In this document: positions 62,101-64,000 of the stretch, piece by piece | How the letters are laid out: each line of letters starts with the position of its first letter | Position numbering within the stretch: the first letter of the stretch is position 1 | Source of the DNA: Aquatica leii | Lineage: Eukaryota > Arthropoda > Insecta > Coleoptera > Lampyridae | Direction: 5' to 3' | NCBI GenBank assembly: GCA_035610365.1 | Contig: CM069439.1 | Coordinates: 1,860,001-1,924,000 of the forward strand | Length of the DNA stretch: 64,000 bases | Notes under the pieces: generated by a model | What the model was told of the DNA's origin: nothing | The model's database searches: none | The model's input: only the letters and a program-made list of their open reading frames with translations | Made by a program: the position numbers and the translations under genes

Positions 62101-63833
62101 TCAACAACAACGAAGAAAAGAGTAGCTATCTATTCGACAGAGCCTACAACTTATGTAACAGAGAAAAAAGGCTTCAAGAGCAAACCAAAAACATAGAAAG
62201 GGACCTAAAAGAAAATGGCTACCCAAAAAATAACAGAAAAGCTTCTTCATAAGCTCCCAAAAGCAGCCAAAAAAAGAAGAACTACCGAAAGCGCTACTTA
62301 GCATCCCATACGTCAGACGCTTATCTGAGAGAGATAAAATACATAGGAAGGAGTTACGAAATTAGTACAGTATTCAGATCATCAACTACCATTAGAAGTA
62401 TGATCTCTGACACAAGACCACAGACTCCAACATCTATCAAATCTCTTGTGAATTTAACAGGTCATACTTGGGGGAATTCATACGCAGACATTAGAGATAT
62501 CAAGATACATCTTCACGCAACACTCCTGGAGTGAACAACATAGAATAAAATGAGATGAGGTGAAGATCATACACTGAGGAACATTGATACAAAAGAAAAT
62601 TCCAAGAAGCGCAGCAGTCATCAACAACAACATATTCATAGCGTGCAATTGATTTTATAGCATATACTAAATTAATTATTGTTAATAGCCGTCGAAACGC
62701 GTACTTTTGTCAATAAAATAAATATTTTGAAAACCATTACGTTTGGGATAGTTAGATGTTATATCATTTAAAGAGAATTTAATTCTCTGCAACATGGCTA
62801 ATTCTTGGCCCTTTGAAGTTCTGCATCTTTGACCTTTTATACAGAACACCCTGTATTACACAATTACGTGTTTGAAACTTTTATGGATATCTCAAATAGT
62901 GCTAAACTTGATAACAAAATATCATTTTGATCCAATATTTTGTTTCTCAAAAGCATATCTTTTGAAGTAAATTTAGAAGAAAAATTTTAAAACTGCTTAT
63001 AATTTTGTAAAATCATTGTAAAGTAGGCCTCAAGAGGATTCCAAAAACGTATTAATATAAAAGGTTTTCAATTTAAAAAAATGTAGGTTTGTGTTGTCCT
63101 GATATTACGAAACACCCTGTATAGTAACAAAATTAAAAAGTTTTTTAAATATTTTTATAATAAGGAAGATATTTTGCTTTGACACACTATTGGCACATGC
63201 TATATAGTTTTATTAGGTCAATGCAGTTAATAAGTGCAAAGATTATAACCCCTCCAATGGTTTCACAACTAAGTTACAATGTAATAAGTTTCTTCAATAA
63301 TAATAAATAGTTACCACATTTGACGTAAATTAATTACAACTAAGTATATAAGAAATGGGTAAAAAAATCGTTAACAAACTACTGATTCTTACCGACAATT
63401 GAGATACAATTTCATGCTCCGTATCAGTTTTGTGTTCATTACAGATAGCTTGATACGTAGACAGTACCTCATCTTTAGTCAACATCGGCACTAAAATAAT
63501 AATTGTAAGAATTGCACAAATGAAATCAAATCAAGTACCTCCGTTCCAATTGTTAAAACCTAATTCATGAAAATCGATGTCAATTTCTTTAGTAAGAGAT
63601 CCGTTAAAGCTAACACTTTTTTTGGATTTTAACAATTTATAGTCTCGGTTTCCATCTTTCGCACCATCAGCATTGTCTTCTGATTTATATGAAAGATTGG
63701 TATACCTAAGAGTTTCGTGCGACTGTGCATCGTAATCTTCAACAACGTTTTTTGCAATTTCAGGGATGACAGCACCTTCTGAATGATCTGTGGAAGTAAC
63801 AGGTGCTGTCGTTTTTTCTTCACCATTTTCCAT
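56115..63833 (-). CDS. PPP1R37: PPP1R37-like leucine-rich-repeat PP1 regulatory subunit (7 exons, 5' end uncertain)
   Basis: Exons in transcript order: 63539-63833, 63393-63490, 60114-60534, 59791-60065, 59551-59739, 59378-59497, 56115-56984. All introns are GT-AG, phases agree throughout, and the sum is 2268 bases, or 755 residues. Residues 72-76 (KSVSF) are an RVxF-type docking site for the PP1 catalytic subunit. DEVLSTYQ and FHMIEYYNSTKELILYGN match conserved PPP1R37 blocks. Residues about 132-466 form ribonuclease-inhibitor-type LRRs (for example LKVLNLNNNKLGDRGFKVL). The 289-residue last exon encodes a Ser/Thr/Asn-rich acidic tail, much as the vertebrate protein has a long disordered tail. 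Expected role: binding and restraining PP1, by homology. The start is the first ATG after upstream stops in the frame, but an extra 5' exon beyond the edge is possible. Two large introns are full of transposon debris; the other four are 48-53 bp. Confidence 0.88.
57480..57625 (+). repeat. repeat shared with 49000-49140
   Basis: Same-orientation partial copy of the sequence upstream of the gypsy gag relic. May be a solo LTR or 5' UTR fragment. Confidence 0.45.
57609..57830 (-). mobile_element. LINE tail fragment in the last intron
   Basis: Minus-strand IEIRRTTRVQDIIETVTKLKCKYADHLARLQMDKE matches the R..RVxDIIExxxxLKWxWAGHxARxxD tail of RTE-type LINE proteins. Short and isolated within the 2.4-kb last intron of the PPP1R37-like gene. 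Confidence 0.65.
57999..58505. repeat. fold-back PLE-derived element with long inverted arms
   Basis: The left arm (about 58033-58112: tctatactaatataagaatgtctcccgggtttggaccg...aacgtttcg) is nearly inverse to the right arm (58421-58493: cgaaacgttggcaacttcggttaccacaac...cttagtataga). Inner arms (atctaactaagaacttctcaaaagttaggtt at 58177-58207 and its inverse at 58374-58406) extend the fold. gacattagctct occurs as a direct repeat at 57999-58010 and 58494-58505, possibly a target duplication. It lies in the last intron of the PPP1R37-like gene. A related copy is at 17465-18400. Confidence 0.75.
58098..58142 (-). ncRNA. hammerhead-ribozyme-like motif in PLE terminus
   Basis: The minus strand reads GCC, CTGATAA, a stem-loop closed by GCCC/GGGC, then GAAA and CGTTGGC. 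This is the hammerhead order: stem I strand, CUGAUGA box (here CUGAUAA, one change), stem II, GAAA box, minimal stem III (ACGU) and the other stem I strand (GGC pairs with GCC). Type I hammerheads with very short stem III are known from Penelope-like elements. The G-to-A change in the CUGAUGA box would probably weaken or abolish cleavage. Not tested by folding. Confidence 0.5.
58510..59075. other. GC-richer intronic sequence, unassigned
   Basis: 58560-58930 is noticeably richer in G+C than the rest of the intron. It contains small open frames on both strands (58505-58708 minus, 58700-58936 plus) with no motif I recognise. Possibly non-coding PLE sequence or another repeat. Confidence 0.35.
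61105..61545 (+). mobile_element. PLE tail repeat plus short unassigned open frames
   Basis: 61110-61230 repeats the tail text found at 19350-19470 and 21850-21960 (cgctt-aagcttcactaatgtttc...gttactttttgt). After it, two overlapping frames (61251-61523 and 61261-61539) are basic and Arg/Asn-rich with no known motif. They may be part of a PLE 5' region. Lies in the 2.9-kb second intron of the PPP1R37-like gene. Confidence 0.55.
62040..62690 (+). mobile_element. Penelope-like element relic: linker and GIY-YIG
   Basis: The open piece 62070-62252 contains SYLFDRAYNLCNREKRL and IERDLKENGYPKNN, the RT-EN linker. Then ASHTSDAYL/IPYVRRLSERDK and VFRSSTTIRSMIS (62295-62410), and a degraded GIY-YIG start (NLTGHTWG near 62455). 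It ends near gtcgaaacgcgtac (62690). Same family as the minus-strand PLE at 20760-21570. Inserted in sense opposite to the host gene, in its intron. Confidence 0.8.
62792..63210. repeat. short terminal-inverted-repeat element (copy 2, with inverted segment)
   Basis: From 62856 rightward it follows copy 1 (3167-3440) in the same orientation: ttacacaattacgtgtttgaaactttta..., ending ataaggaagatattttgctttgacacactattggc. The part left of it (62792-62855) matches the reverse complement of 3094-3166. A further caccctgta lies at 63113-63121, within text not shared with copy 1. No coding capacity. Confidence 0.7.
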
Positions 63834-63839
63834 AAAAGT

Positions 63840-64000
63840 GTTTACGTTGTTAGAGTTGAGTTGGAGGATTGTTGCCTTTCTTGATGTTTCACGTACTGGA
63901 ATGAGAGGTGCAGTCTGTGGTAACTACCGAACAAAGTGTTGTACCTGATTCATTCAAACTGCTGGCTTCGTCTGTTACTGGCAAATCCATGTTATAACCC
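63840..64000 (-). other. sequence upstream of the PPP1R37-like first coding exon
   Basis: On the minus strand an ATG at 63990 opens a frame MDLPVTDEASSLNESGTTL..., 33 codons, that stops before the frame of the next exon. A GTACGT donor-like site (CCA|GTACGT near 63892) and a GTACAA near 63946 could splice it. It may be 5' UTR, an alternative first exon or the end of another transcript. Confidence 0.35.

Overview
The window reads as nuclear DNA of an insect: very AT-rich, packed with decayed transposons, with only two recognisable host genes, both on the minus strand. Four introns of about 48-53 bp in the right-hand gene, and the mix of repeats (Penelope-like, RTE-like and Jockey/R1-like LINEs, Ty3/gypsy, hAT, piggyBac, pogo/jerky, mariner, TA-flanked MITEs), fit a beetle, but the order is inference from style, not proof.

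Host genes. (1) At 3960-5126 (-) there is an intact single-exon coding region for a Fez-family zinc finger repressor, the orthologue of Drosophila earmuff (erm) and vertebrate FEZF1/2: an N-terminal eh1 repression motif and six C2H2 fingers. A splice acceptor just upstream points to a 5' UTR intron. (2) At 56115-63833 (-) seven exons with canonical splice sites and matching phases build a 755-residue leucine-rich-repeat protein like PPP1R37, with a KSVSF PP1-docking motif near its N terminus. Its first exon may continue beyond the right edge.

Layout. 1-3.5 kb: hAT fragment, a cluster of heat-shock-element-like motifs with a 39-bp palindrome, piggyBac relic, and a small terminal-repeat element whose second copy lies at 63 kb. 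3.7-5.2 kb: erm. 5.6-8.9 kb: two RTE-like LINE relics facing away from each other. 9.4-11.7 kb: non-repetitive, more GC-rich sequence, possible erm regulatory DNA. 12-15.6 kb: diverged inverted repeat with a hAT fragment. 17.4-22 kb: Penelope-like (PLE) graveyard in both orientations. 22-27 kb: mostly featureless AT-rich DNA with one richer island. 27.6-30.8 kb: a near-identical pair of inverted 356-bp MITEs and smaller repeats. 31.7-32.4 kb: mariner relic. 34.9-35.4 kb: isolated GC-rich island. 37-47.5 kb: pogo, hAT and jerky relics around another unique island (40.6-41.9 kb). 49-54.7 kb: nested LTR, LINE and PLE relics. 56-64 kb: the PPP1R37-like gene, with PLE and other repeat debris in its two large introns.

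No rRNA, convincing tRNA gene, CRISPR array or prokaryotic operon was seen. I see no new multi-gene system. The most rewarding structures are the inverted MITE pair (a potential long dsRNA source), hammerhead-ribozyme-like cores in PLE debris, the heat-shock-element cluster at 1.7 kb, and a repeat family whose two copies differ by inversion of an internal segment.
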